A DNA stretch of 64,000 bases from JAIQGF01 sp051006995. GTDB lineage: Bacteria > Acidobacteriota > Terriglobia > Terriglobales > Acidobacteriaceae. Shown piece by piece: positions 16,594-25,985 of the stretch. Made by a program: the position numbers and the translations under genes. Every line of letters begins with the position of its first letter. Position 1 is the first letter of the stretch. The stretch covers positions 1 to 64,000 of the forward strand of contig JBPCSQ010000006.1 of assembly GCA_051006995.1 (NCBI GenBank), read 5' to 3'. The notes beneath the pieces are model-generated. The model made no database searches, was not told the origin of the DNA, and worked only from the letters and a program-made list of their open reading frames with translations.

Positions 16594-18720
16594 ATGAGGA
16601 ATCGCACCATCTGGCTGTTCGCCATCATCCTGCTCTTTAGCGGTATGTCCACTGCCGACGAAGGCATGTGGCTGTTCAACGCTTTTCCCGCCGCCAAGGT
16701 CAAAGCCAAGTACGGATTCGAGCCGACGCAGGCGTGGCTGGACCACGTGCGCCTGTCGTCGGTGCGCTTCAACGTCGGCTCGGGATCGTTCGTCTCGCCG
16801 GATGGCCTGACCTTCACCAACCACCACGTCGGATCGGCGTGCGTACAGCAGCTTTCTACCGGCGGCAAGGATTACATGAAGCTTGGCTACGTCGCCAAAA
16901 CGCAGGCGGAGGAAGCCAAATGTCCGGACCTCGAACTCAACGTGTTGGAGAGCATCGAGGACGTCACGCAGAAGGTGCACGGCGCGGCCAAGCCAGGGAT
17001 GTCGGCGGCCGAATCGGGGCAGGCGATTCGGGCGGCGATGACGGCCATCGAAAGCGATTGCGCCAAGACTACCGGGCTGCACTGCGACGTAGTTACGCTG
17101 TACGCGGGCGGGAAATACGATCTTTACCGGTACAAGCAGTATACCGACGTCAGGCTGGTGTTTGCGCCCGAGTTCGCAGCCGCATTTTTCGGCGGCGATC
17201 CCGACAATTTCGAGTATCCGCGCTACGACCTTGACATCACGTTTTTCCGCATTTATGAAAATGATAAGCCGGCACATCTAAAGAATTACTTTAAGTGGTC
17301 TACGGCCGGCGTCAAAGATGGCGAGTTGATCTTTGTTCCCGGAAATCCAGGCAGCACCGGCAGACTGCTTACAGTCGCCCAATTGCAATTCCTGCGCGAC
17401 ACCAGCTATCCCTGGCGATTGAAGGCGCTGCACCATACGATCAAGGCACTGGAAGATTTCTCGGCGGGTTCAGCCGAAAACGCACGCCGCGCCCAGGAAA
17501 CCATTTTCTATCGCCAGAATTCATTCAAGGCAATCACGGGATTCGAATCCGGGTTGAAGGATCCGAAGCTGATGTCGGCCAAAGAGGCCGAGGAACAGAA
17601 GCTGAAACAGGGCGTGACATCCGATCCCAAGAAGAAGCAGGAGTTCGGAGATCCATGGGCCGACCTGGCGCAAGCGGAGCAGGCTTACAAGCGCATCTTC
17701 TTTCCCTATAACTATCTGGAGCGGCGCGCCGGGTTCGCCGGTGACCTGGCGGGCATCGCGCGCATCCTGGTGCGGGCCGGCGTGGAGAAGCAGAAGCCCA
17801 ACGGCGAGCGCCTGCGCGAGTACCGCGATTCCGCGCTGCCCTCGCTGGAGCAACAGCTTTTCTCCACCGCGCCGGTTTACAAGGACTTGGAAACCGTGTT
17901 GCTGACGCAATCTCTCAGCGAGCTTCAGTCGGAACTCGGCAGCAGCAACCCGTTGGTGGCGCAGGTGCTGCACGGGGAGCAGCCGGCACGCGTCGCGAAA
18001 ACCGCGATCGAGGGAACAAAACTCGACGACGTAGCCGTCCGCAAGCAGCTCTACGAGGGCGGCGCGCAGGCGGCGAATGCCAGCACGGATCCGATGATCG
18101 TGCTGCTGCGTGCCATCGACCCGGAAGCGCGCAAGTACCGCAAGCAATACGACGATGAGGTGGATGCGGTGGAGAAGCGCACTGGGCCCGTGCTCGCCAA
18201 GATCCGTTTTGCGGAACTGGGCACCGGCACCTATCCCGACGCTACCTTTACGCTTCGCTTGAGCTACGGTGCGGTGAAGGGTTACACCGAGGACGGGCGC
18301 GGCACTGTTCCCAAAGGCACAAAGCTTCCCTACTTCACCACCTTCGACGGCGCCTTCAAGCACGCCGCCGATCATGGCAACAAGCCGCCCTACAATCTGG
18401 CGGAAAGCTGGATGAGAAATAAGTCGAAGCTCAAGCTGAATACGCCGCTGAACGTAATCGAAACAGCGGACGTGACGGGCGGCAACTCCGGCAGCCCGGT
18501 GGTCAATACGGCCGGGGAAGTTGTCGGCATCATCTTCGACGGAAACATTCAGTCGTTACCATGGGACTTCCAGTACGAAGACGTGGTGGGCCGCTCACTG
18601 CACGTGGATTCACGCGGCATCATGGAGGCACTGCGCAATATCTATGGCGCCACTCGGCTAGTGAACGAACTGACGGGAACATCGGCGGCTGCGGCCGGCG
18701 CAGGCAACAGCCACAAGTAA
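16594..18720 (+). CDS. S46 family dipeptidyl-peptidase (DPP7/DPP11-like)
   Basis: S46 peptidases are periplasmic or secreted serine enzymes that remove dipeptides from peptide N-termini. The 708-residue protein starts with a signal peptide (residues 1-21, I-W-L-F-A-I-I-L-L-F-S-G). It has the catalytic His in F-T-N-H-H-V-G (near 72-78) and the catalytic Ser in T-G-G-N-S-G-S-P-V (near 628-636), followed by I-I-F-D-G-N. In characterised members the residue after F-D separates the glycine-type DPP7 from the arginine-type DPP11; here it is Gly, suggesting DPP7-like preference for hydrophobic residues (inference). It is divergent from citrate synthase and appears to be monocistronic. Confidence 0.9.
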   Translation: MRNRTIWLFAIILLFSGMSTADEGMWLFNAFPAAKVKAKYGFEPTQAWLDHVRLSSVRFNVGSGSFVSPDGLTFTNHHVGSACVQQLSTGGKDYMKLGYVAKTQAEEAKCPDLELNVLESIEDVTQKVHGAAKPGMSAAESGQAIRAAMTAIESDCAKTTGLHCDVVTLYAGGKYDLYRYKQYTDVRLVFAPEFAAAFFGGDPDNFEYPRYDLDITFFRIYENDKPAHLKNYFKWSTAGVKDGELIFVPGNPGSTGRLLTVAQLQFLRDTSYPWRLKALHHTIKALEDFSAGSAENARRAQETIFYRQNSFKAITGFESGLKDPKLMSAKEAEEQKLKQGVTSDPKKKQEFGDPWADLAQAEQAYKRIFFPYNYLERRAGFAGDLAGIARILVRAGVEKQKPNGERLREYRDSALPSLEQQLFSTAPVYKDLETVLLTQSLSELQSELGSSNPLVAQVLHGEQPARVAKTAIEGTKLDDVAVRKQLYEGGAQAANASTDPMIVLLRAIDPEARKYRKQYDDEVDAVEKRTGPVLAKIRFAELGTGTYPDATFTLRLSYGAVKGYTEDGRGTVPKGTKLPYFTTFDGAFKHAADHGNKPPYNLAESWMRNKSKLKLNTPLNVIETADVTGGNSGSPVVNTAGEVVGIIFDGNIQSLPWDFQYEDVVGRSLHVDSRGIMEALRNIYGATRLVNELTGTSAAAAGAGNSHK

Positions 18721-18744
18721 GCGAACGCGGAAATTCGTGACGAG

Positions 18745-18812
18745 GTCGTTCCGAGCGCAGCAAGGAGCTATGGTGGCCATCACAACAGGTCCCTCGCTCC
18801 GCTCGGGATGAC
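18745..18812. repeat. Inverted GTC(A/G)TTCCGAGCG element
   Basis: GTCGTTCCGAGCGCAGCAAGG (18745-18765) pairs imperfectly with GGTCCCTCGCTCCGCTCGGGATGAC (18788-18812). This hairpin lies between the converging S46 and amidohydrolase genes. A related single copy is at 57303-57328. Confidence 0.6.
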
Positions 18813-18827
18813 TCCATACCTTTGTGT

Positions 18828-19670
18828 TTATGCCGGCCAGATGGTCAGGGCGGTCTTGCTGAGGATTTGCTGTCGAGCTGCATCCGAGAGCGGCAGGGCC
18901 TTGAAGTCGTCGAGGTTGCGCTTAATGTCGGGCACGCCCGGACCGGGCCAGTCGGTACCAAACAACGATTTGGCCGCGATCTCCTCCAGGCGCGGGAAGT
19001 ACTTCAGCAGCGTCTTCGGCGGAATTCCACTAGTGTCGAGATAGACGTTGGGATGCCGCCGCACCAGGAAGAAAGCAGTATTCATCCACAATGGGCGTCC
19101 GCCGTGCGCCAGCAGGATTTTTAGGTTGGGAAAATCAACGGCGACATCGTCCACGTAAATAGGATCGCCGTACTTATTGCGCGCGCTGGGAAAAACCGAC
19201 GTGCCGGTGTGAAACATGACCGGAATGCCGTTGGCCTCGGCCGCACGGTAGATGATCTCCAGCTCCTTCACTCCCTTCAGGTAATCGTTGGGATAAAGGA
19301 GCTGGTGGGGCGGATGGATCTTGATCAGACGGATGCCGAGCCGGACCAGCTGCTCGACATCGGCCATGATATTTTCCGAATGCCGCGGGTGCAGCGAGCC
19401 GCACGGAATGAGCCGCCGCGGTTCTTCCTTGACGTAATCGGCGACGAACTCGTTCACGCCGGCGGTGAAGCCGATCACCTCCGGCGCGACATAGTTGATC
19501 AGCACGGCGCGGTCGATGCCGGCTGCGTCCATGTACTTGAGGAACTCCTTGGGCGAGCGGCAGAACTCCTCGATCTGCGGAAACTCGGGGCGTTTGACCT
19601 TCATCAGCCGCAACGCCTCGGGCTTGAACATCTCGATCGGCTGAATGTGAATGTGGCAGTCGGTAATCAA
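18828..19670 (-). CDS. Amidohydrolase family protein (ACMSD-like TIM barrel), copy A
   Basis: A 280-residue amidohydrolase-2 superfamily protein. The metal-site signatures are all present: H-x-H in D-C-H-I-H-I-Q (4-10), His in M-F-H-T-G-T (near 162), His in L-L-A-H-G-G-R (near 196-202) and Asp in F-G-T-D-W-P (near 241-246). Members of this group hydrolyse or decarboxylate carboxylated aromatic or ring-opened compounds. It is closely similar over its whole length to the adjacent copy B, so the pair is a tandem duplication. It is the last gene of the catabolic island and probably acts on a late, CoA-free intermediate; the substrate is unknown. Confidence 0.85.
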   Translation of the reverse strand: MITDCHIHIQPIEMFKPEALRLMKVKRPEFPQIEEFCRSPKEFLKYMDAAGIDRAVLINYVAPEVIGFTAGVNEFVADYVKEEPRRLIPCGSLHPRHSENIMADVEQLVRLGIRLIKIHPPHQLLYPNDYLKGVKELEIIYRAAEANGIPVMFHTGTSVFPSARNKYGDPIYVDDVAVDFPNLKILLAHGGRPLWMNTAFFLVRRHPNVYLDTSGIPPKTLLKYFPRLEEIAAKSLFGTDWPGPGVPDIKRNLDDFKALPLSDAARQQILSKTALTIWPA

Positions 19671-19673
19671 ACA

Positions 19674-19745
19674 GGCTCCAGGCTTCAGCGTAAGGCTTCA
19701 GGCTTCAGCGTAAGGCTTCAGGCTTCAGGCTTCAGGGTAAGGCTA
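19674..19745. repeat. GGCTTCA heptamer array with GCGTAA interruptions
   Basis: Eight units of GGCTTCA (one GGCTCCA) are interrupted by GCGTAA or GGGTAA hexamers at regular places between the two amidohydrolase genes. The second-order pattern (two heptamers plus one hexamer) itself repeats. Confidence 0.85.
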
Positions 19746-19793
19746 CTGCTTACGGCAACCTTTCTACGGCCAAATGCCACCGATCAATACAGT

Positions 19794-20639
19794 TCACTCC
19801 GGCCAAATTCTGGCAGCGGTTCTTCCAAGTATCTGCTCCTTGCCCGCATCCGACAGCGGCAGAGCACGGATCGCGTCAAGATTCTTGCGGATGTCGCCCG
19901 CGCCGGGACCGGGCCAGTCGCTGCCGAACAGTGTCTTGTGAGCGATCTCCTCCAGACGGGGAAACCAGTTCAGAAGTTGACGCGGAGGAATCCCGCTGAT
20001 GTCGAGATAAACATTCGGATGGCGGCGCAGCAGGAAGAATGCAGTGTCCATCCAAAGAGGACGTCCGCCGTGCGCCAGCAGGATTTTGAGCTGCGGGAAA
20101 TCCACGGCGACATCGTCCACGTAAATCGGGTCACCGTACTTGTTGCGCGCGCCGGGAAAGACCGACGTTCCGGTGTGAAACATGACCGGCAAGCCGTTGG
20201 CCTCGGCGGCGCGGTACATCAGTTCGAGTTCATTCATCCCGCTGAGGTAGTCGTTGGGATAGAACAATTGGTGCGGCGGATGGATCTTGATCAGGCGAAT
20301 GCCGAGCCGCAGCAGCTCGTCCAAATCCGCCATGAAGTTTGCCGTGTGTTTCGGATGCAGGCCGCCGCACGGGATCAGGCGCTTGGGATCCGTGCGCGCG
20401 TAGTTGGAGTAGAAGGAATTGATGCTGGAATCGAGTCCGATCACCTCCGGCGACACCGAGCCGATGAGCACGGCGCGGTCCACTCCGATCTCGTCGAGAT
20501 ATTTCAGGAACGCCGCGGGCGAACGGCTGAACTGGCGCATCTGCTCGTACACGGCTCCGGCGGCCTGCATCAAGGCTTCGGCGCCAGGCTTCAGCAGCGG
20601 CTCGGTCGGCTGAATGTGTATGTGACAATCAGTGATCAA
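19794..20639 (-). CDS. Amidohydrolase family protein (ACMSD-like TIM barrel), copy B
   Basis: A 281-residue paralogue of copy A with the same signatures: D-C-H-I-H-I-Q at the start, M-F-H-T-G-T-S-V-F, L-A-H-G-G-R-P-L-W and F-G-S-D-W-P-G-P-G. Most differences between the two copies fall in residues 12-45 and at the C-terminus, the regions that usually shape substrate choice, so the pair may act on two related intermediates (inference). It directly follows the FAD subunit of the molybdenum hydroxylase in the island, separated by only a heptamer repeat. Confidence 0.85.
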   Translation of the reverse strand: MITDCHIHIQPTEPLLKPGAEALMQAAGAVYEQMRQFSRSPAAFLKYLDEIGVDRAVLIGSVSPEVIGLDSSINSFYSNYARTDPKRLIPCGGLHPKHTANFMADLDELLRLGIRLIKIHPPHQLFYPNDYLSGMNELELMYRAAEANGLPVMFHTGTSVFPGARNKYGDPIYVDDVAVDFPQLKILLAHGGRPLWMDTAFFLLRRHPNVYLDISGIPPRQLLNWFPRLEEIAHKTLFGSDWPGPGAGDIRKNLDAIRALPLSDAGKEQILGRTAARIWPE

Positions 20640-20642
20640 AGC

Positions 20643-20670
20643 AGGCTCTAGGCTTTAGGCTTCAGGTTTG
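20643..20670. repeat. GGCTYTA heptamer array overlapping hcrB-like stop
   Basis: GGCTCTA GGCTTTA GGCTTCA GGTTTGA are four perfect-length heptamers. The stop codon of the FAD subunit gene falls inside the last units. Confidence 0.7.
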
Positions 20671-21642
20671 AATCGCTTCTAACAGCGCCCTTTTGGTGAA
20701 CACCCGAATCATCTCACGGCGGTACTCGGGCGTCAGTGCCGATGTGGTCAGTGGCTTGGCGGTGCGCGCCGCCAGCTCGCCGATTTCCGCCGCAAGCTCT
20801 TCGCCGACTTTCCTGCCCTTCAACGCTTCGGCGGCGTGGCGCAGCAGTTGCGGCGCCGGGTTCACGGCGGTGATGGCGACGCGAGCGTCCTCCAAGCGAC
20901 CGTTGCTGCGCTTCAGCGCTACCGCCACTCCAGCCAGTGGGTAGTCAATCGAGCCGCGAATGCGCAGTTTGCGGTAGACGCCGCGCCATCCCGCGGTGCG
21001 CGCCGGCAGCAGCACGCGCGTCAGCAGCTCGTTTTTGTCCAGCTTCATGCGCGCGTCGCCGACATTGGTATAGAACTCGGCCAGTGGCACGCGCCGCGTC
21101 CCCTTCGGGCCGGCGATTTCGATCTCCGCTTCCAGACAGAGTAGCGCCGGCGGCGTGTCGGCGGAGAATGCTGCCCAGCACTTCGTTCCGCCGGGAGCGA
21201 CGTGGCACAGGTCGCCGTCCTTCTTAATGCAGAAGCCGCACGATTTCCGCCATTGCAGCGACTGGTTGTACCAGAGGCAGCGCGTATCCAGGCAGATGTT
21301 CCCCCCAAGGGTGCCCATGTTGCGCAGCACGGGTGAGGCCACGGTCTTGGCGGCCTCGCGCAGGACGGGATAGTTGCGCGCAATTTCAGGCGATCGCTCG
21401 ATAGCGGTTAGCGTGGTGAGCGCGTCAATTTCCATTCCGCCGTCGCGAGCACGAATTCCGCGCAACTCGGCGATGCCGCGGATGTCTACCAGGAACCGGG
21501 GTGCAAACAGTCGCTGGCCCAGGGAAGGAACCAGGTCGGTGCCACCGGCGACGATCTGCGCGGAGCCAGCGTGCTTCGCCAGAAGGTCAACCGCTTCAGC
21601 GATGGTACACGGGCGGAGTAATTGAAATTCAGGCAAACTCAT
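20662..21642 (-). CDS. 4-hydroxybenzoyl-CoA reductase-type FAD/[4Fe-4S] subunit
   Basis: This is the FAD-binding medium subunit of a xanthine-dehydrogenase-family enzyme (326 residues). The FAD signatures V-A-G-G-T-D-L (31-37) and M-G-T-L-G-G-N-I (109-116) are clear. Unlike ordinary CoxM/XdhB proteins it carries the extra loop (about 121-160) with cysteines at 122, 138, 146 and 155. That 16-8-9 spacing is what is known for the additional [4Fe-4S] cluster of the 4-hydroxybenzoyl-CoA reductase beta subunit. This makes a CoA-thioester dehydroxylase the best assignment, though the direction in vivo and the exact substrate are inferred. Its ATG overlaps the preceding stop. Confidence 0.85.
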   Translation of the reverse strand: MSLPEFQLLRPCTIAEAVDLLAKHAGSAQIVAGGTDLVPSLGQRLFAPRFLVDIRGIAELRGIRARDGGMEIDALTTLTAIERSPEIARNYPVLREAAKTVASPVLRNMGTLGGNICLDTRCLWYNQSLQWRKSCGFCIKKDGDLCHVAPGGTKCWAAFSADTPPALLCLEAEIEIAGPKGTRRVPLAEFYTNVGDARMKLDKNELLTRVLLPARTAGWRGVYRKLRIRGSIDYPLAGVAVALKRSNGRLEDARVAITAVNPAPQLLRHAAEALKGRKVGEELAAEIGELAARTAKPLTTSALTPEYRREMIRVFTKRALLEAIQT

Positions 21643-22097
21643 TGATATGGATTCCGCAGCATTCTCTGCAGGTCTGCTCGGTTAAGACTTACCTGTATGC
21701 GAGTAATTCGACGCAGAGTGCCGGCGAATGAACCCATATGCCCAAAGGACTTGGCGTCAAACACCCCTTCCACTAGAACATACCGGCCCTGCAATTCCTT
21801 GATCTGGGTCTTGTCCTTCAAGACACCAGGTTCGAAATCGAGCCAAACACCATTGCTACCAGTGAGGTGCTCATAGTCATCGCGTGAAAAATACAGCCCA
21901 TAATCCTCAAACTCAAGGCTTACGTATCCCTTTACAACAACCACTTTCTTGTCATACTTCTCGGGCGTCACTATAAGTTGCATCAGGCTAACTGACGGCA
22001 AAATACGCCCAGTAGGCAAGTGCGGACTTGTTTCCTGTGCACAACAGAGAATCGCAGCACTGCAGATGATTGGTATCGAAAACAGAACATTTCTCAT
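21639..22097 (-). CDS. Putative secreted protein encoded inside the Mo-hydroxylase operon
   Basis: A 152-residue protein of unknown function. It opens with a signal-peptide-like stretch (M-R-N-V-L-F-S-I-P-I-I-C-S-A-A-I-L-C-C-A) whose C-C could be a lipobox. The body has V-S-L-M-Q-L-I-V-T-P-E-K-Y-D-K-K followed by V-V-V-V-K-G-Y-V, a pattern seen in small OB-like secreted domains. The start at 22097 was chosen because the upstream in-frame residues are not protein-like and because ATGA overlaps the stop of the large-subunit gene. Its other end overlaps the FAD subunit start in the same way, so it is translationally coupled within the operon. An exported protein here is unexpected. Confidence 0.6.
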   Translation of the reverse strand: MRNVLFSIPIICSAAILCCAQETSPHLPTGRILPSVSLMQLIVTPEKYDKKVVVVKGYVSLEFEDYGLYFSRDDYEHLTGSNGVWLDFEPGVLKDKTQIKELQGRYVLVEGVFDAKSFGHMGSFAGTLRRITRIQVSLNRADLQRMLRNPYQ

Positions 22098-24745
22098 CCC
22101 CGCTCCTTCTCTGCACCTTGACGAGCAACGCGCGAAGGGTCCTCCGCGTGCCGCGCCGGGCCTTTTCCCTTGAACCACAGTGCGCCGCCATGCTCGGGGA
22201 ATGTCGCGGGAGCGGTCGGATCAACATCACGCGTCATGTTCAGCTTTTTGTCACCTTTTTTCGCGCGCAGCGCGGCCAACACGCGCTCGGGTGTGAACGG
22301 CGCCTCGCGCAGGCGCACGCCGACGGCGTCGTAAATTGCGTTCGCAATCGCCGGAATGGTCGCCGCCAGCGAGCCCTCACCCGCTTCCTTCGCGCCGAAC
22401 GGGCCCTCGGGATCAACGCTCTCGACGATGAAGCACTCAATCTCGGGCGACTCTGCCGACGAGGGCGAGCGGTACTCCAGCATCCCCGGGTTCATCAGCA
22501 GACCGTCCTTCCATATCATCTCCTCTTCCATCGCCTGCCCGAGACCCATCCACACCGAGCCGATCACCTGGCCTTCGACGGCAACCGGGTTGAGCGCGCG
22601 ACCGCAATCGTGCGCCGCCCAAATTTTGTGGACTGTGACTTCCCCGGTCTCCTCGTCCACGGCGACTTCGGCCACCTGCGCCGAATACGAGTACGCGGGC
22701 GATGGACCCACGCCCGCGCCTTTGAACTTGCCGCCGCGCGCGGCATCGGGCGGCGCGTAGGATCCGGTGCCGGTGAGCGCCCCGCTGAAATCAATGGCGG
22801 CGACTACCGCCTCCTCGAAGCTCATCCAGTCCTTCGGTCCTTCTTCTTTTCTCTTCTGCTGCACCGAGCCGCGCAGGATCTGGCCCTCGACATGGCCCTG
22901 GACCTTGATCGCGCTCGAGGGCGAGCGCGCTCCATCCTCCGCCGGACCGCGAGGCGTGTCCTTCTGCTCCAGGATTTCAGCAACGCTCTCGCCCGCGCCG
23001 GGCGGCGTTACTCCCTTGCGGAAGACGCGATCGTCTCGGAAGATCACGTCCTCGGGCGCGCAGTTTAGCCGGCGCGCTGCCGCTGCAGCGATTTTCTTCC
23101 TAAGTTCCTGGGCGGCGCGCAATGAGGCGTTGCCGTTCATGAAGGTCACGCGGCTGGAATAGGAACCGAGATCAATCGGGGTGAGGTCCGTATCGGCGGC
23201 CACCACTTTCACGCGCGCCAGCTTGCAACCCAGCACTTCGGCGATGATCTGCGCCGTCATGGTGTCCGACCCCTGGCCGATTTCCGACGCCCCGGTGTAG
23301 GCAACCACACCGCCGTCGCGGTCCACCTTGATGTTTACGGTGGAATGCGGCATATCAGAGCGAATGATGGAATTGGCGGCGCCGCTGACGTAGTGCGAGC
23401 AAGCGATGCCGAGGCCGCGCCGCTTACGGTCGATGGCCGGCGGTCGCTGGTCGACGGCAGCGCGCTCCTCATCCCACTCTGAAGCAGTCACTACCTTCTC
23501 AATGCATTCGGGAAGTCCATAGCTCAAGACGCGCAGGCCATTGACGGTGACACATGGAGGCTTCAGCAAATTAATGCGGCGGACCTCGGCGGGATCGAGC
23601 TTAAGCGCGACGGCGATTTCGTCCAGTTGCGACTCGAAGGCAAAACGCACGTTGACCGTGCCATGCCCGCGCATGGCGCCGCAAGCCGGCTTGTTGGTCA
23701 ACACGCGATACCCGTCGTAGCGGACGTTCGGGATGTCATACAGCGCTCCCAGCAGTGCGCCCGAATAAAGAATCGTCACCGGACCATAGGAACAGTACCC
23801 ACCGCCATCTTGAACGACTCGCGCTGCGACGGCGACAATCCGTCCATCCTTCTTCGCGCCCATCTTCAGATCCACGATGGTGCGCGGGCGACCGCGGTGC
23901 GCCCAGAACACTTCCTCGCGGGTGTACGTGATTTTGACCGGAGCGCCGGCTGCGCGCGCGGCAATCGCCGCCGTGATCTCCAGGGGGATGACTTCGCTCT
24001 TGCCGCCGAAACCGCCGCCCACCAGCGGCTTGATGACGCGAATTTGCGACATCGGCATGTCCAGCACGAGCGAGAGCTTGTGCTGGAGGTAGTACGGGAC
24101 TTGGGTTGACGACCATACGGTCAGCCGCCCCGGCTTGCCGGTCTGCGGATCGGGCTCGAAGGCCGCCAGGGTGGAATGCGGCTCCATGGCGGCGTGCGTC
24201 ACCTCGTTGGCGATGTAGCGCGCCTCGGCAAGATGATCTGCCTCGGCGAAGGCCTTGTCGGGATCGCCAAACACGTGGTGGTATTCCTTTTCGATATTGT
24301 GCGGCCGATTCTGGTGAATGAAATCGGCTTCCGCCTTCATGGACTGCTCGGGATCAAACCACGCCGGAAGCAGCTCATAGTTGACGTCAATCAACTCCAG
24401 CGCCTTCTCCGCCGTAGCTTCATCCACCGCCGCCACACAGGCGACGTTATCGCCAACGTAGCGAACCTTATCGAGCGCCAGCGCGTGCTCATCGTGTCCG
24501 ATGGGCAGAATGCCGTAAGTCGTGGGCGCGTCTTGTCCGGTGACGAGGGCGATGACGCCCGGCAGGGCGCGGGCGCGGCTGGTGTCAATGTTCTTAATTC
24601 GCGCGTGCGGGTGCGGCGAATGCAGAATCTTGCCGATCAGCATGCCGGGCACGCTGAGGTCGTCAGTGTACTTGCCGTGGCCGGTGACTTTCTCCGCCGC
24701 GTCCACAAACGCCACTGGCTTGCCGATGGTGCTGAAGTCGCTCAT
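22094..24745 (-). CDS. Molybdopterin-binding large subunit (4-hydroxybenzoyl-CoA reductase / CoxL type)
   Basis: The 883-residue catalytic subunit of a molybdenum hydroxylase (aldehyde oxidase/xanthine dehydrogenase superfamily). N-terminal G-K-P-V-A-F-V-D-A-A-E-K-V-T-G is typical. The cofactor-binding blocks include G-G-G-F-G-G-K (near 245), C-G-A-M-R-G-H-G (near 355) and G-A-K-E-A-G-E-G-S (near 815) with the active-site Glu. It is longer than characterised HcrA (about 770 residues). Part of the excess is an in-frame palindromic DNA element encoding E-D-G-A-R-S-P-S-S-A near residue 602. Both ends overlap neighbouring genes by 4 bases. With the Fe-S and FAD subunits it forms a complete three-part enzyme. 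Confidence 0.88.
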   Translation of the reverse strand: MSDFSTIGKPVAFVDAAEKVTGHGKYTDDLSVPGMLIGKILHSPHPHARIKNIDTSRARALPGVIALVTGQDAPTTYGILPIGHDEHALALDKVRYVGDNVACVAAVDEATAEKALELIDVNYELLPAWFDPEQSMKAEADFIHQNRPHNIEKEYHHVFGDPDKAFAEADHLAEARYIANEVTHAAMEPHSTLAAFEPDPQTGKPGRLTVWSSTQVPYYLQHKLSLVLDMPMSQIRVIKPLVGGGFGGKSEVIPLEITAAIAARAAGAPVKITYTREEVFWAHRGRPRTIVDLKMGAKKDGRIVAVAARVVQDGGGYCSYGPVTILYSGALLGALYDIPNVRYDGYRVLTNKPACGAMRGHGTVNVRFAFESQLDEIAVALKLDPAEVRRINLLKPPCVTVNGLRVLSYGLPECIEKVVTASEWDEERAAVDQRPPAIDRKRRGLGIACSHYVSGAANSIIRSDMPHSTVNIKVDRDGGVVAYTGASEIGQGSDTMTAQIIAEVLGCKLARVKVVAADTDLTPIDLGSYSSRVTFMNGNASLRAAQELRKKIAAAAARRLNCAPEDVIFRDDRVFRKGVTPPGAGESVAEILEQKDTPRGPAEDGARSPSSAIKVQGHVEGQILRGSVQQKRKEEGPKDWMSFEEAVVAAIDFSGALTGTGSYAPPDAARGGKFKGAGVGPSPAYSYSAQVAEVAVDEETGEVTVHKIWAAHDCGRALNPVAVEGQVIGSVWMGLGQAMEEEMIWKDGLLMNPGMLEYRSPSSAESPEIECFIVESVDPEGPFGAKEAGEGSLAATIPAIANAIYDAVGVRLREAPFTPERVLAALRAKKGDKKLNMTRDVDPTAPATFPEHGGALWFKGKGPARHAEDPSRVARQGAEKERG
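22911..22940 (-). repeat. ORF-embedded palindromic element (copy in Mo large subunit)
   Basis: The perfect inverted repeat GCGCTCG-AGGG-CGAGCGC is followed by GCTCCATC. It is read as E-D-G-A-R-S-P-S-S-A and is nearly identical to the copy at 26599-26628. Confidence 0.75.
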
Positions 24746-25067
24746 GCGCCGCTCTTCCGCGGATCCATGTCAATGCCCGCCTCTTCCGGATCGCGCACCA
24801 TCGCGATATTGGCCTCAATCGCGCGCAGCCGAATGGGAATGATCTGCTGATACTCTGGGGAGTCGTACCACTTCCGCGCCGACGCAAAGTTCGGATAGGC
24901 GACGATGATGGTGCGCACAAAGGGCCACTCTCCGGTGCGCACGTCTGGCGCTTTGTCCACCGCGACGTACTGCCCGCCATGCCTCTCGATAATCGGCTTC
25001 ACGCGGTCGGCGTATTCGCGGAATGCTTCCAGATCCAAAACCTTTTTGATGGTGACGATCACGTAGG

Positions 25068-25071
<4 letters not shown>
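24742..25071 (-). CDS. DUF1330-like / dimeric alpha-beta barrel protein
   Basis: A 109-residue protein that resembles the DUF1330 group of ferredoxin-like dimeric folds: short N-terminal strand (Y-V-I-V-T-I-K-K-V), G-G-Q-Y-V-A-V, and a P-N-F-A-S-A-R-K-W-Y-D-S-P-E-Y motif typical of the family. Such proteins are often found in catabolic operons, with unproven functions. It is embedded between the Fe-S and molybdenum subunits, overlapping each by 4 bases, so it is tied to this enzyme. A role in assembly or in a side reaction is conjecture. Confidence 0.75.
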
Positions 25072-25568
<497 letters not shown>

Positions 25569-25575
25569 TCAGGTC

Positions 25576-25655
25576 CTAACTCTCAGCCTTTAGCTCTTAG
25601 CTTTCAGCTCTAAGCTGAAACTGAATTGGCTAAAAGCTAACGGCTAAGAGCTTCA
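25576..25655. repeat. GCTCTTA/GCTAAGA heptamer arms between rhodanese and HcrC-like genes
   Basis: ACTCTCA GCCTTTA GCTCTTA GCTTTCA GCTCTAA (25578-25612) is followed by the complementary series GCTAAAA GCTAACG GCTAAGA GC (25630-25652). Confidence 0.75.
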
Positions 25656-25973
25656 GTACGTCGGCACCTTCGAGTCCACTTCGCCTGACCAGCGATCAAT
25701 TCCGCCGCGCATGGATTGCACCTTATCGAATCCCTGCTGCCGCAGCCAGTGGGTGACGTTCAGCGAGCGCACGCCATGATGGCAGATGACCACAATGTGC
25801 TGTTGCGCATCGAGCTCCTGTGCGCGCAGCGGCAGTTCGCCCATGGGGATATGCATCACGCCCTCGATGCGTGCCATCTGCAATTCCACTGGCTCGCGCA
25901 CGTCGAGCAAGACTGGTGCCTCCGCGCTCTCCAACTTCTGCTTGAGTTCCGCGGGCGTGATTTCGTAATCCAT
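25653..25973 (-). CDS. Single-domain rhodanese-like protein
   Basis: A 106-residue rhodanese domain: V-L-L-D-V-R-E-P-V-E (21-30), I-P-M-G-E-L, and an active-site loop C-H-H-G-V-R-S (about 70-76) with catalytic Cys followed by the typical G-G-I-D-R-W-S near the C-terminus. Such proteins carry sulfane sulfur for biosynthesis. Its place next to a molybdenum hydroxylase suggests a role in maturing the sulfurated cofactor (inference). It has an ordinary Cys, unlike the TGA-containing rhodanese at 41273. Confidence 0.88.
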   Translation of the reverse strand: MDYEITPAELKQKLESAEAPVLLDVREPVELQMARIEGVMHIPMGELPLRAQELDAQQHIVVICHHGVRSLNVTHWLRQQGFDKVQSMRGGIDRWSGEVDSKVPTY

Positions 25974-25985
25974 AAGCGAGGTTCC

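Noticed and set aside
22441..22475. Y-R-S-P-S-S-A-E-S-P-E-I-E in the Mo large subunit looked like another copy of the repeat peptide
   Set aside because: That segment matches the native YRxP...PEIE motif of the enzyme family and the DNA lacks the palindrome, so it is coincidence.
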